A stretch of DNA of 64,000 nt, taken from contig CAZFBD010000001.1 of assembly GCA_964517125.1 (NCBI GenBank), positions 1 through 64,000 of the forward strand, read 5' to 3'. The notes under the pieces are model-generated. The model did not search any database. It was not told the DNA's origin and worked only from the letters and a program-made list of their open reading frames with translations. Positions 36,130 through 45,870 of this stretch are shown here, one piece after another; positions within the stretch are counted from its first letter, which is position 1, and the number at the start of each line of letters is the position of its first letter. The position numbers and the translations under genes were made by a program. Source of the DNA: SHLQ01 sp964517125 (GTDB lineage: Bacteria > Actinomycetota > Acidimicrobiia > Acidimicrobiales > SHLQ01).

Positions 36130-38696
36130 GGAGCCGGGGCCTCGTCGTCATCCACCGGGGCGTCGACGATGCCCCGCTGCATCATGGTGAGTGCGGTGGA
36201 CGCAGCCTTCCGGGTCGTGGGGTTCGGCGCCACGACCGCCACCTGGGAGACAAGATCAAGGACCTGTTTCATGGATCGCACGAAGTCCCCACCAGAGAGG
36301 TCTTCTTCGTCGAGGATGTCGCCCAGCCCTCCCCCAGCCGCCCAGCCATGCGCTGCGGCGAACAGACCGGGGTCCATGTCCCGGCTCTCCGGGAGTCCGT
36401 AGGCGGACTCCATACGCTGGATCTTGCGCAACGTGACTTCCATCCCCCACATCGCAGATTCGGCAGCCGGCGTGGAGTACCACTCGGGCGGCGGGTCGTC
36501 GTTGCGCCGTCGTTCGTACACGAATCCGGAAATGAGCCCAGCCAATGTGGCTGGATCGTGGCCATCGAGATGCCCGTCGAGCAGCGACTCCACCAGAACC
36601 AGATCGAGCTCATGGAACGTGCCGAGGAGGATGCGGCCGCGTTCGGTGAGCTCCCACTTGTCGATGTGCCCAAGTTCGGTGAGCAAACCAACAACCGCTC
36701 CGAACCGTTCGGTCAGTTGGCCCCGCCGTCGCTCGATTCGGGCCTCGACGCGCCGGAGCTCGCGCCGGGCCTGCGTGCGCTCCTCGCTTCGCCAGGGAGA
36801 CGCATGGTCCTGTGACGCTGCTGGCGGATCGTCGTGGCCGTTGGTCGATGCTCCGCCGGACCGGTTGGACTTGTTGCCCTTGCCCTTGTTGCCCTTGGTC
36901 TTGTTGCTCTTTCGTTTGACGGCTCGTAGCTGTCCCACGAGGTCGTGCTGGTGCGACCGGCTGTGCGGGTTGAACGGTTCGGGAAGGCGCAGCGCCTTGA
37001 CGACGACCGGCGGAACGGTGAGTGCGTCGGCGTCGAGCGTGTGGGCCTCGCCATCGTCGTCGAGCACCTCGACCTTGACCGCCTTGCGCCGCCAGGCCAC
37101 GGACAGGACTGCGACCGTGCGGCCGACGTCGATGGCGTCGCCGGGCTTCAGCCGTCCGAGGGCTGAATCGATGGCGCCGCGATCGCTGGTGTCCGCCTCG
37201 GTGGGTGTCGCCGTGCCCTCGCCGAGACGGGCAAGGAGCTGATCCCGCCGCTGGTTGAGCGACTCGATCGCCCGATTCGACTGGAACTGACCGAACGAGC
37301 GTGTCATGAGCTCTTCGGCGTCCTTGCGGGTGTAACGCTCCACAAGGTGGCAGGTCATGTTGTACGTCGGGCGGAACGCGGATCGCAGCTCGAACGCCCG
37401 GGACTTTGCGAGACCCGCGACGTCGTCGAAGGTCGTGAACGGTGTCCAGAGGACCACCGCATGCCCCTCGTCATCGATTCCACGACGTCCGGCCCGGCCG
37501 GTGAGCTGGGTGTAGTCGCCCGGTGAAAGTGTTTCGTGATGCTCGCCCGTGAACTTGGAGAGCTTCTCGATCACCACAGTCCTCGCCGGCATGTTGATGC
37601 CAAGTGCGAGTGTTTCGGTTGCGAAGACCGAGCGCAGCAGCCCCATCGTGAAGAGTTCCTCGACGGTCTCTTTGAAGAGCGGCACGATTCCGGCGTGGTG
37701 GGCGGCCAGACCAGCTTGCAACCCGGCCAGCCAGGAATCCCATTCGAGGGCGGCTCGGTCGGTCTCGCTGAGGTGCCCGGTCTTGAGCATGACGTGTTCG
37801 GTGATGCGCTGGGCTTCGGCATCGTCGGTGAGACGGATACCTGCGCTTCGGACCGCCGACACCGCGTCTTCGCATCCGGCTCTGCTGAAGATGAAGGTGA
37901 TCGCTGGCAGCAGGTTGCGTCGTCGCAGCTCGGTGATGACCTCGGCACGCCGGGGTGTGCGCCACGGTCGTCGTTGTGGCGGTCCACCTTTGCGTCGGTT
38001 GTCTCGGCCGCCGCTGCGTGCAGGGTCGTATCGGCGACCCTCGGGATTGCTGCGGCCCTTCTTGAGCGTGGGGATCAGATGCAGGCGTCCGTTCTGCTTC
38101 TCGCTGATGCAGTAGTTGTTCTGCAGCCTGACCGGCCGGGTGGTCTCGGTGACCGAAGCGCACGGAGCGTGCACGCTGGAGATCCACTCGGCCAGTTCGT
38201 CCGCGTTGGAAACAGTGGCCGACAGCGCCACGAGGCGGATGTGTGCGGGCAGGTGGATGATGACTTCCTCCCACACCGGACCGCGGTAGTTGTCCTGCAG
38301 GTAGTGCACCTCGTCCATGACGACGACGTCGGTGCTGTCCAGCCGCTCCGGCTGGGAGTACAGCATGTTTCGCAGGACCTCGGTCGTCATGACCACGGCG
38401 CTGGCATCACCATTGATGGAGTTGTCGCCCGTGAGCAGGCCGACGGAATCGCGTCCCATCCATCCGCGCAGGTCACGGAACTTCTGGTTGGAGAGCGCCT
38501 TGATCGGAGTGGTGTACAAGCCGCGACGACCGACCGATGCCGCTCTGGCGATGGCGTATTCGGCAACCCAGGTCTTGCCACTGCCGGTCGGAGCCGACAC
38601 AACAACGGAGCGCCCGTCGTCCAGGTGCTCCATGGCCTCGACCTGGAACCGGTCCAGGTCAAAGGAACGAGGCGGCCCGAACAAGGGATCCGACAT
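36126..38696 (-). CDS. helY: HelY-type Ski2-like DEAD/DEAH-box RNA helicase
   Basis: 856 residues. Walker A APTGSGKT (35-42), motif II DEVH (126-129), SAT motif III (LVALSATVSNADEL) and motif VI (QLTGRAGRRGID). A C-terminal DSHCT-type helical domain (about 690-856) is typical of the Mtr4/Ski2/HelY group. A Lys/Gly/Asn-rich low-complexity segment (about 600-640) interrupts the beta-barrel region. HelY is an actinobacterial RNA helicase usually encoded just after tatC, as here: its ATG overlaps the tatC stop (TGATG). Confidence 0.93.
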   Translation of the reverse strand: MSDPLFGPPRSFDLDRFQVEAMEHLDDGRSVVVSAPTGSGKTWVAEYAIARAASVGRRGLYTTPIKALSNQKFRDLRGWMGRDSVGLLTGDNSINGDASAVVMTTEVLRNMLYSQPERLDSTDVVVMDEVHYLQDNYRGPVWEEVIIHLPAHIRLVALSATVSNADELAEWISSVHAPCASVTETTRPVRLQNNYCISEKQNGRLHLIPTLKKGRSNPEGRRYDPARSGGRDNRRKGGPPQRRPWRTPRRAEVITELRRRNLLPAITFIFSRAGCEDAVSAVRSAGIRLTDDAEAQRITEHVMLKTGHLSETDRAALEWDSWLAGLQAGLAAHHAGIVPLFKETVEELFTMGLLRSVFATETLALGINMPARTVVIEKLSKFTGEHHETLSPGDYTQLTGRAGRRGIDDEGHAVVLWTPFTTFDDVAGLAKSRAFELRSAFRPTYNMTCHLVERYTRKDAEELMTRSFGQFQSNRAIESLNQRRDQLLARLGEGTATPTEADTSDRGAIDSALGRLKPGDAIDVGRTVAVLSVAWRRKAVKVEVLDDDGEAHTLDADALTVPPVVVKALRLPEPFNPHSRSHQHDLVGQLRAVKRKSNKTKGNKGKGNKSNRSGGASTNGHDDPPAASQDHASPWRSEERTQARRELRRVEARIERRRGQLTERFGAVVGLLTELGHIDKWELTERGRILLGTFHELDLVLVESLLDGHLDGHDPATLAGLISGFVYERRRNDDPPPEWYSTPAAESAMWGMEVTLRKIQRMESAYGLPESRDMDPGLFAAAHGWAAGGGLGDILDEEDLSGGDFVRSMKQVLDLVSQVAVVAPNPTTRKAASTALTMMQRGIVDAPVDDDEAPAP

Positions 38697-39481
38697 CAGG
38701 TGGTGACGGCTGCTTTCCGCTTTCTGCGTGCGTGGATGATGCCAAACAGCACCGACGCCTCATAGAAGATGTACATGGGCACCGACAGCACCATGAGGGT
38801 GATGGGGTCGCCGCTTGGCGTCAGAACCGCGACAAGCACGACGATGCCGACGACCGCGTATCGCCTGCCCGACTTGAGCGTCTGGGTGGAAACGGCGCCA
38901 ATGAGTTGCATGAAGATGAGGACCAGAGGGAACTGGAAACCGAGCCCGAACGCAACAAGCATCTTGACCACGAACGAAATGTACGGGCCAGGTGTGAGGA
39001 GGCTGTCGATTCTGTCGCCACCAAAGTTCAACAGGAAGTCGAGGGCTCGCGGAATGCTCCAGTAGGCCAGTGCGGAACCGAACAGAAACAGCGTTGCTCC
39101 GCTGAACACGAACGGAATCGCCCAGCGTCGCTCATGTGGGTAGAGCCCGGGAACGATGAACTTCCACAGCTGCCAGAGAACGACGGGTATCGCAAGGATG
39201 AAGCCGCCGTAGGCGGCGATGGTGAACACGAGACTGAACTCTTCGAGCGGCTCGGTCTGGAAGAGCCGGCAGTTCTCCTGTGAGACGAACCCGTCGTTGT
39301 CCCGCTCCGGGAGCGATTGGCAGTAGGGCTCGATGATCGCATCGATGATCTGACCCCGGAAGATGAAACACACGACAGCACCGACGGCCACGGCCATCGC
39401 GCTGCGGATGATTCGGGTACGGAGCTCCTCGAGGTGCTCCATGAGACTCATTTCGCCCTGGGGGCGTTCTTCGGTGCTCAT
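38696..39481 (-). CDS. tatC: Sec-independent protein translocase TatC
   Basis: 261 residues, six membrane segments. The start MSTEERPQGEMSLMEHLEELRTRIIRS contains the HLEELRxR signature; FILAIPVVLWQLWKFIVPGLYPHERRW is the conserved loop and helix. TatC recognises twin-arginine signal peptides and nucleates the translocon. There is a 30-residue periplasmic insertion with two Cys (PYCQSLPERDNDGFVSQENC). The ATG at 39481 overlaps the tatA stop; a TTG at 39484 is also possible. It forms a unit with tatA upstream and helY downstream. Confidence 0.96.
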   Translation of the reverse strand: MSTEERPQGEMSLMEHLEELRTRIIRSAMAVAVGAVVCFIFRGQIIDAIIEPYCQSLPERDNDGFVSQENCRLFQTEPLEEFSLVFTIAAYGGFILAIPVVLWQLWKFIVPGLYPHERRWAIPFVFSGATLFLFGSALAYWSIPRALDFLLNFGGDRIDSLLTPGPYISFVVKMLVAFGLGFQFPLVLIFMQLIGAVSTQTLKSGRRYAVVGIVVLVAVLTPSGDPITLMVLSVPMYIFYEASVLFGIIHARRKRKAAVTT

Positions 39482-40026
39482 CAACGATCGCTCGGCGCGC
39501 CTTCGTCGGGAACATCGACATCGGCGACTGCGGCAGCCGCGGTGTCCGCCGCAGAATCGACACCGTCAGAGGACGCCGATGCCATCGTTGTTGGTGCCGG
39601 GTCGGGCGGTGCGGGCCGAGAAGACAAGGTGGTCTCCTTGGCAGCGAAGGGATCGGCAGCAGCATTGACGACCGGCGTGGCCGGTGTTGCCGTGGCGATG
39701 GACTCGGCGCGGGCCTGTCGTGTTTCCGGATCATCTCCGGACACTGCATCGTCGGCTTGGGGAGTTTCGATCTCTGGGAGCTCGGCATCAGAGGTCACGT
39801 CGGCTGTGGGGGCGACAGCTGCTGCTGCCGTTGCCGAGGTGACCGCCTTGCCGACCGGATCATCCAGTGCGGTCTTGAGCTCTCGCTGAAATCCCGAGGA
39901 GATCTTGCGGAACTCCTTCATGACCTGACCGGCCTGACGGGCAGCTTCAGGGAGCTTGCCCGGGCCGAGCACAACGAGTGCCACCAGAAAGATGATGAGA
40001 AGTTCCCCACCACCGATGTTCAACAT
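39481..40026 (-). CDS. tatA: Twin-arginine translocase subunit TatA/TatB
   Basis: 181 residues. N-terminal membrane helix and hinge MLNIGGGELLIIFLVALVVLGPGKLPEAARQAGQVMKEFRKISSG are diagnostic; the GPGKLPE hinge is typical of TatA/TatB. The C-terminal 120 residues are an Ala/Pro/Asp-rich disordered tail, longer than in classical TatA and more like TatB. The stop overlaps the tatC start. The order pafC ... tatA-tatC-helY matches other actinobacteria, although lepB and a GDPD gene are inserted here. Confidence 0.92.
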   Translation of the reverse strand: MLNIGGGELLIIFLVALVVLGPGKLPEAARQAGQVMKEFRKISSGFQRELKTALDDPVGKAVTSATAAAAVAPTADVTSDAELPEIETPQADDAVSGDDPETRQARAESIATATPATPVVNAAADPFAAKETTLSSRPAPPDPAPTTMASASSDGVDSAADTAAAAVADVDVPDEGAPSDR

Positions 40027-40078
40027 GCTGCGAGTCTACCCCGGAGCACAGACGGCAGTCGTTCGTGTAGCGCTGGTT

Positions 40079-40414
40079 TCAGGTCCCGTTGCTGATCGCG
40101 GTGAGTGCTGCGGCAGTCGCATCCTCGTCATTGAGCATGCGATGGAAATCCAGGATGTCGTCGTGGCTGATCTGCCGTCCGCTGCGAGCCTCAAAGAGCT
40201 CGGCTGGCAACGTCCAGGTGTCCATTTGGACTCCGGATGCGACGAGCAGGTCGATCGTGCGATGTTCCGCAGGCTTGACGACCACCATCGAACAGATGGG
40301 ACAGGTGAATCGGTATTCACCGCGGTCGTCGTCCAGACAGACGCGAACGCGGACGTCGGCTGTGGTCAGCTCAACGTCGCCGCAATCTGGACAGCTTGCT
40401 CGAATGGTTGCCAT
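40079..40414 (-). CDS. Small zinc-ribbon protein, unknown function
   Basis: 111 residues. Two CxxC knuckles, SCPDCGDVEL (near residue 8) and TCPICSMVVV (near residue 38), form a zinc ribbon. The rest is helical (IDLLVASGVQMDTWTLPAELFEARSGRQISHDDILDFHRMLN). The HDDILDFHRML ending recurs in small actinobacterial proteins of unknown role. It is the first gene of the tatA-tatC-helY run, 52 nt upstream of tatA. The GDPD gene upstream is divergent. Confidence 0.7.
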   Translation of the reverse strand: MATIRASCPDCGDVELTTADVRVRVCLDDDRGEYRFTCPICSMVVVKPAEHRTIDLLVASGVQMDTWTLPAELFEARSGRQISHDDILDFHRMLNDEDATAAALTAISNGT

Positions 40415-40598
40415 GTGCGTTTACCCCACTTTGCTTACAAGGAACTATTCGGCCCGCACACGAAAACCCTTGAGGATCGGCTGGACTATTTCACCTCCCG
40501 GTAACTGGGCCGTCACGACCATCCGGCCTGGGCCCATCACCACGGGTTCCTCGCGGAGAAACCAGCGTTTTCAACGAAAAGTTGCGAAGATGGGGGGT

Positions 40599-41318
40599 AT
40601 GTCGATGCGTCTTCCCTCTCGCCTCAACCCTCCGATCGGTTTCGCTCACCGGGGAGCGAAAGCCCATGCTCCGGAGAACACGTCCGAAGCCTTCGACCTG
40701 GCGGTTCGTCTGGGGGCTTCAGGGATCGAGTCCGATGTCTGGATCAGCGCCGACGGAGGGCTCATGTTGAACCACGACCGCACGGTGGGGCTCCGGCGGC
40801 GGGCGATCTCTTCGCTGGAGCGCTCCGACCTGCCCGACACCATGATCACCCTTCCCGAACTCCTCGATCGCATCCCCGACACACTGGATCTGTCGATCGA
40901 CATCAAGGACGACGATGCCATGGTGCCGCTGCTCGACTGGGCGGGAACCCTCTCCCCCGTCACCCGCAGTCGGCTGTTCCTGTGTCATCCGGATTGGACG
41001 AAACTGGCCGAGTGGCGCTCGCTCGACCCGCACGTCCGACTGATCGACTCCACGAACATGAAATCCATGACCGACGGTCCGGAACGGCGCGCCGCGCAGC
41101 TTGCCGACGCCGGCATCGACGGAGTGAACCTCCGTCAACAGGAATGGAGCGGTGGCATGGTCACCTTGTTCCATCGGTTTGAGCGGTTGTGTTTCGGTTG
41201 GGACGCCCAACATCGTCGAATTCTCGACAACCTGCTCCGGATGGGGATCGACGGCGTGTTCTCGGACCACACCGACGTGATGATGGAAGCGATCGCCGAA
41301 TCGGCTACAGGGAGCTGA
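40599..41318 (+). CDS. Glycerophosphodiester phosphodiesterase (GDPD)
   Basis: 239 residues. Family hallmarks: GFAHRGAKAHAPENTSEAF (HRG...PENT catalytic region), GIESDVWISADGGLMLNHDRTVG (ExDVxxxxDGxxVxxHD) and SIDIKDD. Hydrolyses glycerophosphodiesters to glycerol-3-phosphate and an alcohol; cytosolic as no signal is seen. GGGGGG lies directly before ATG 40599; ATG 40605, with better spacing to it, and ATG 40590 are alternatives. It is the only plus-strand gene between the tat genes and the proteasome cluster, and is convergent with lepB. Confidence 0.9.
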   Translation: MSMRLPSRLNPPIGFAHRGAKAHAPENTSEAFDLAVRLGASGIESDVWISADGGLMLNHDRTVGLRRRAISSLERSDLPDTMITLPELLDRIPDTLDLSIDIKDDDAMVPLLDWAGTLSPVTRSRLFLCHPDWTKLAEWRSLDPHVRLIDSTNMKSMTDGPERRAAQLADAGIDGVNLRQQEWSGGMVTLFHRFERLCFGWDAQHRRILDNLLRMGIDGVFSDHTDVMMEAIAESATGS

Positions 41319-42444
41319 TCTCGCCCAGCGGCCAAATCCGCAGGAACGCACGCCCAACAATGAGGTCTTCGGTGATCGGACCGAAGAACCTGGAATCCGA
41401 TGATGAGCCGCGATTGTCGCCCATCATGAACAGCTGATCGTCGCCCAGGGTGCAACGCCCGGGGGTCCGAGGCTGGTTGACACAGCGTTCGTCCCAGATG
41501 TCGACCGACAGTGCGTCGTTCGCTGACGGGCCGGCGAGGAAGGCATTCTGTGGGTCCAGATACGGCTCTTCGAGCAGCAGTGCGTCTTCAGCGGTCTCGC
41601 CCGCACCCCAGATGTAGAGCCGGCCGTCGGAGCGCACCTCGATCGTTTCTCCCGGGAGAGCGATTGCGCGCTTGATCAGATCGTCGGTGTCGCCCGGTGT
41701 ACCGGGGAGCTTTTTGAAGACGACGAGATCGCCCCGTCGGACCTCGTGCAGGCGGTAACTGACCTTGTTCACCAGGATTCGGTCGCCCTTGTTGACCGTG
41801 GTCTCCATGGATTCCGAGGGGATCCAGAACGCTTGCAGGACGAAGGCCTTGATCAGCAGTGCCACGAGCAGGGCCGAAACAATGACGGCCAGCCACTCGA
41901 GGACCGTTCGGATGTCGGACGAACGGAAGCCTTCGGTTGTGGCATCGGCCTCGATCATGACCGGGTCGGCGACGGGTGCATCGGTGAGGGTGTCGCCCTG
42001 GGCCTGCTGTAGGAGCGCTGCCGTGGACGAGTCGGAACTCATCAGTGCGGTCGGCCGATCGGTGGGCAGCGGGTGGACGCCCATTGCTGCGGGTTGTGTG
42101 GGAACCGGTTCCGGCGACGGCGACATGGTTGGGGTATCGGCACCGAGGCGGCCAACCACAAGTGGCGATGTGGGCGCAACTCGCGGCGGCGCGGATGCGG
42201 GCCCGGCGGGCGGTTCCGTCGACGGCTGTGGTGCAGCGGTGGTTGGAAGGCTCGGAGCGGCTGCTGGTACAGAAGGGATCGACGTTGCTGGCCCAGATGC
42301 TGGCATCGATGGGACAGGCGGGGCCGTGGCGGCTTGCGGAGGTGTGGTCTGACCAATGGGCGCTTCGTCGTCGGAGGCTCGCATGAGCGCCTCGGCCACG
42401 AGGCCCTTGATCCAGTCGGTGTCGTCAGCAGACGAACTGCTCAT
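41305..42444 (-). CDS. lepB: Signal peptidase I with long disordered cytoplasmic N-terminus
   Basis: 379 residues. Residues 30-165 are Pro/Ala/Ser-rich and probably disordered. One membrane helix (about 182-204) precedes the catalytic region. The Ser/Lys dyad is Ser212 (IPSESMETT) and Lys258 (LIKRAIALPGE). MMGDNRGSSSDSRFFGPI is the third conserved box. It cleaves signal peptides of Sec and Tat substrates outside the membrane. The usual bacterial enzyme has a much shorter N-terminus. A GTG at 42462 is an alternative start. It follows pafC by about 80 nt, so it lies with the tat genes in an export-related block. Confidence 0.93.
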   Translation of the reverse strand: MSSSSADDTDWIKGLVAEALMRASDDEAPIGQTTPPQAATAPPVPSMPASGPATSIPSVPAAAPSLPTTAAPQPSTEPPAGPASAPPRVAPTSPLVVGRLGADTPTMSPSPEPVPTQPAAMGVHPLPTDRPTALMSSDSSTAALLQQAQGDTLTDAPVADPVMIEADATTEGFRSSDIRTVLEWLAVIVSALLVALLIKAFVLQAFWIPSESMETTVNKGDRILVNKVSYRLHEVRRGDLVVFKKLPGTPGDTDDLIKRAIALPGETIEVRSDGRLYIWGAGETAEDALLLEEPYLDPQNAFLAGPSANDALSVDIWDERCVNQPRTPGRCTLGDDQLFMMGDNRGSSSDSRFFGPITEDLIVGRAFLRIWPLGEISSL

Positions 42445-42523
42445 CTGCTCATTGTCATCAGCCACAGCAAGTAGAGCGTACTGGCCAACTCTGGCCCTGT
42501 GATGTATGCCTGTTCGGACGACG

Positions 42524-43474
42524 TCAGTTGGCGTATCGGGCGCGAACCCGCTCCCGCGCGGCCGCAAGATCAAGGTGCGAAAGCTCCGGATCGAGGTGCA
42601 CGACCTCGGCGTCCGCTCCGAGGCGAAGGAGAAGTCGCTCGAGCCACCTGGTGGACGAGACCGGGAGCCGGACCTCCACCAATTGGTCGTCGACCGGAGT
42701 GAGCTCGTCATAGGGCGTGTTGTCGAGAAGGCGGAGACGGTCCGACGCGAGCCGCAGGACGGCTCTGGGGGCGCTCTCGATGGAGAACGGGGTCTCGCTC
42801 AACGTGTCGGCGGTGTGGCTGACTGGTTCGGTCGTCATGACCAACTGCTCGATGCGGTCGAGGCGGAACACCCGCTCGCCTTGCGCACGGTGGCAATAGG
42901 CGGCCACGTACCAGTGTCCCTCGGACGGGAAGAACTTGAAGGGTTCGATGCGCCGTTCGGTGCGTTCGTCGTGGGCGAACGAGTAGTACCGAATGTCGAC
43001 GCAGGTCCCGTTGTTCACCGCGTCTCGCAGATCCTGGAGAACCGAGTCCTTGGCCGCCCCAAGATTGACCTCGAGCGTGTTTGCCTCGATCCCGGTTGCG
43101 AGACGCAGCTTGGTGAGCCCGCGGGCCAGCGCACCGGCCTCGTCCTGGCGGTCGAAGGACAAGACGGTCTCGCCGGCGGTCAACAGCGCCAGAGCCTCGC
43201 CACCCGACAGCTTCATGGGACGCGAGAACCAGTCGGCATAGTTGATCCACACCAGACCGTCGTCGATCGTGACCTCGATGAGCGTGTCGGGGGTGTATGG
43301 CGGGACGCCGACGTAGAACACGACGTCCTGCAGGTCATCGAGCAGCAGGTCGCGGGGATAGTCGAAGCGCTCCGAGATGGCATCGAGGGATGCCCCATCC
43401 TGGGCAACGATCCAGGGGATGGCGGCAACGAGACGCGCCATACGGTCGGTTGCATTGATCCGTCCGGCGCTCAT
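42524..43474 (-). CDS. pafC: PafC, WYL-domain transcriptional regulator
   Basis: 316 residues: N-terminal winged helix (DRMARLVAAIPWIVAQDGASLDAISERFDYP) and a WYL domain (CVDIRYYSFAHDERTERRIEPFKFFPSEGHWYVAAYCHRAQGERVFRLDRIEQL), then the C-terminal extension (WYLCX). PafB and PafC together form the PafBC activator of the RecA-independent DNA-damage response in mycobacteria. The start overlaps the pafB stop (43471-43474, ATGA), and it lies downstream of pafA as in other actinobacteria. Confidence 0.93.
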   Translation of the reverse strand: MSAGRINATDRMARLVAAIPWIVAQDGASLDAISERFDYPRDLLLDDLQDVVFYVGVPPYTPDTLIEVTIDDGLVWINYADWFSRPMKLSGGEALALLTAGETVLSFDRQDEAGALARGLTKLRLATGIEANTLEVNLGAAKDSVLQDLRDAVNNGTCVDIRYYSFAHDERTERRIEPFKFFPSEGHWYVAAYCHRAQGERVFRLDRIEQLVMTTEPVSHTADTLSETPFSIESAPRAVLRLASDRLRLLDNTPYDELTPVDDQLVEVRLPVSSTRWLERLLLRLGADAEVVHLDPELSHLDLAAARERVRARYAN

Positions 43475-44391
43475 GAGGGACCTCCGGCAGGCTCGCCGAG
43501 CCAGCTCACCATCATCGAGCGGAGTTCCGGCGGCGAGAGGACTTCGGCATTGTCCATGAACTCGAGCACCCAGTCACGAAAGGCGCTGGTGTTGTTGACC
43601 GTGAGTTCGACCACGACTGATCCATCTGGTCGGGTCTCCACGATTTCCTGGGCCGACAGGTGCACCTGGGCCCAAATGGCCTCGTCGGCGTCGATGGCCA
43701 CCCGGGCGGTCACCGGCGATTCGTCTCCAAGCTCCCACGTGCGGGTGAGTTCGGGCCCGCGGGCGTCGACACGTTCGAATGCACCGGGCTCCCCCACCCG
43801 GAGTTCGCCGTCGATGCGGTCCAGCCGGAAGACCCGTTCGGCTTCACGCGTGCGATCGATGCCAGACACGTACCACTGGCCTCGTTTGAAGCTCAGACGA
43901 GACGGTTCGAAGACCCGGTCGAGACCCCGGTAGGTGAACTCCACCGTCCGGCGTTCAGCAATGGCCGTGTACAGCTGGGTGGCTTCTTCCGGGCTCGGCA
44001 CGGTCGTGACGGCCTCGGGGGCATCGGTCGCCGAATCGGCACCGCCGAGCTTCCAGAACGCGTCCTCGGGAGCGGCCTCGAACCGCACCAGAGCTGCAGC
44101 GAGGTGCAGGGCGGCCAATTCGTCGGCCTCGAGCCCGGGGTCCTGTCCCGCATACTCATCGGCGTCGACGCGATAGCCATCCATCGGCGGATCGATTCCG
44201 GGAACGGTTTCGACGCGAACGTTGACGCCCATGGAGCGGAGGTCGTCCTTGTCGCGCTCAAAGGCCCGACGAAACGACGCCTGGGCATCAGGGTAGCCGC
44301 CGATCTTCGAACGGATTTCCTCGCCGGTCAGCGGAATTGCCGTGTCCAACAGGACCGCAAGGAGTTTGAGGAGTCGCTCGAGCTTGGACAC
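43471..44391 (-). CDS. pafB: PafB, WYL-domain transcriptional regulator
   Basis: 306 residues. HTH at the N-terminus (LERLLKLLAVLLDTAIPLTGEEIRSKIGGYPD) and a WYL domain (AIAERRTVEFTYRGLDRVFEPSRLSFKRGQWYVSGIDRTREAERVFRLDRIDGEL). Partner of PafC; the two genes overlap by 4 nt and are expected to be co-translated. It begins 39 nt after pafA ends, so pafA-pafB-pafC form one transcription unit. Confidence 0.93.
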   Translation of the reverse strand: MSKLERLLKLLAVLLDTAIPLTGEEIRSKIGGYPDAQASFRRAFERDKDDLRSMGVNVRVETVPGIDPPMDGYRVDADEYAGQDPGLEADELAALHLAAALVRFEAAPEDAFWKLGGADSATDAPEAVTTVPSPEEATQLYTAIAERRTVEFTYRGLDRVFEPSRLSFKRGQWYVSGIDRTREAERVFRLDRIDGELRVGEPGAFERVDARGPELTRTWELGDESPVTARVAIDADEAIWAQVHLSAQEIVETRPDGSVVVELTVNNTSAFRDWVLEFMDNAEVLSPPELRSMMVSWLGEPAGGPS

Positions 44392-44430
44392 AGGCGCAGT
44401 GTACTGATCTGGCCGACGGGGGCCGTGTAC

Positions 44431-45789
44431 CTACAACGACGCGATGAGCTTGTCGACGCGCTCGTCGTGGCTGCGGAACGGATCCTTGCAAAGCACGGTC
44501 CGTTGGGCCTGATCGTTCAGCTTCAGGTGCACCCAGTCGACCGTGAAATCACGACGGCGTTCCTTGGCCCGGCGGATGAATTCGCCGCGGAGCCGGGCCC
44601 GCGTGGTCTGTGGCGGGTTCTCGACCGCCTGGCTGATGTCGTGGTCGTCGCAGATGCGCTCCACGAGCCCCTTGCGTTGCATGCGGTAGTACAGGCTTCG
44701 CTGCCGGTGGATGTCGTGATACTGCAGGTCGACCAGGGCAACCCGAGGATCTGCAAGCGAGAGGTCGTGGCGGTCGCGATAGGACTCAATGAGCTTGTGC
44801 TTGATCACCCAGTCGACCTCGCGGTCCAGGCTGAACGGGTCCTTCTCGAGCCCGGTCAGGCAGTGTTCCCACATCTGCAGGGCCTGCTTCTCAAGGGGGT
44901 CGAGTTCGTGGTGTTCGGAGAAACGGACGGCCCGTTCGAAGTACTCGGATTGGATCTCGAGTGCGCTGGCTTCGCGGCCGTTGGCCAACCGAACCCGGCG
45001 ACGGCAGGTGGTGTCGTGGCTGATCTCTCGGATTGCCCGAATGGGATTCTCGAGCGTCATGTCCCGGAGCACCACGTTTGGTTCTTCGAGCATGCGCAAC
45101 ATGAGCGACGCCGCCCCAACCTTGAGGAAGGTCGTGTATTCGCTCATGTTGGAGTCGCCAACGATGACGTGCAGGCGGCGGTATCGCTCGGCGTCGGCGT
45201 GTGGTTCGTCGCGGGTGTTGATGATGGGGCGGGAGCGTGTCGTTGCGCTGCTCACGCCTTCCCAGATGTGTTCAGCCCGCTGGCTGATGCAGTACATGGC
45301 GCCGCGGGCCGTTTGCAGGACCTTGCCGGCGCCGGCGTAGATCTGACGAGAAACCAAGAAGGGAATGAGAACCTCGGAGTACGAACCGAAGTCGTCGCGC
45401 CGGCTGGTGAGGTAGTTCTCGTGGCAGCCGTAGGAGTTGCCAGCGGAGTCGGTGTTGTTCTTGAACAGGTAGATGTCGCCGCGGATGCCCTCTTCGACGA
45501 GCCGTTGCTCGGCGCCGATCAGGAGCTGCTCGAGGATTCGTTCGCCCGCCTTGTCGTGCACCACGACGTCATAGACGTTGTCGCACTCGGGGGTGGCGTA
45601 TTCGGGGTGTGAGCCAACATCGAGGTACAGGCGCGCACCGTTCGCAAGGAACACGTTGCTGCTGCGTCCCCAGGAAACGACGCGCCGGAACAGATACCGG
45701 GCCACCTCGTCGGGCGAGAGTCGCCGCTGCCCTTCGAGCGTGCAGGTGACGCCGTATTCATTCTCGATACCGAAGATTCGACGCCTCAT
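44431..45789 (-). CDS. pafA: PafA, Pup-protein ligase
   Basis: 452 residues, carboxylate-amine ligase fold. MRRRIFGIENEYGV holds the ATP/Mg-binding Glu9; LANGARLYLDVGSHPEYATPE contains the catalytic Asp57. NNTDSAGNSYGCHENYLTSR and NTRDEPHADAERYRRLHVIVGDSNMSE are further family blocks. It links the C-terminal Glu of deamidated Pup to substrate lysines, marking proteins for the proteasome. Length and motifs are normal. About 80 nt separate it from the HTH gene upstream. Confidence 0.97.
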   Translation of the reverse strand: MRRRIFGIENEYGVTCTLEGQRRLSPDEVARYLFRRVVSWGRSSNVFLANGARLYLDVGSHPEYATPECDNVYDVVVHDKAGERILEQLLIGAEQRLVEEGIRGDIYLFKNNTDSAGNSYGCHENYLTSRRDDFGSYSEVLIPFLVSRQIYAGAGKVLQTARGAMYCISQRAEHIWEGVSSATTRSRPIINTRDEPHADAERYRRLHVIVGDSNMSEYTTFLKVGAASLMLRMLEEPNVVLRDMTLENPIRAIREISHDTTCRRRVRLANGREASALEIQSEYFERAVRFSEHHELDPLEKQALQMWEHCLTGLEKDPFSLDREVDWVIKHKLIESYRDRHDLSLADPRVALVDLQYHDIHRQRSLYYRMQRKGLVERICDDHDISQAVENPPQTTRARLRGEFIRRAKERRRDFTVDWVHLKLNDQAQRTVLCKDPFRSHDERVDKLIASL

Positions 45790-45870
45790 TGATGACCACC
45801 GTAGTCGGCAGCCTCCGCCGACGAGCGGTCAAGCAGTTTGATCCTCGGCGAGACGCCGCGATTTGGGTGC

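Noticed and set aside
43660..45612. Long plus-strand ORF (650 codons)
   Set aside because: Antisense to pafB and pafA, both clear family members.
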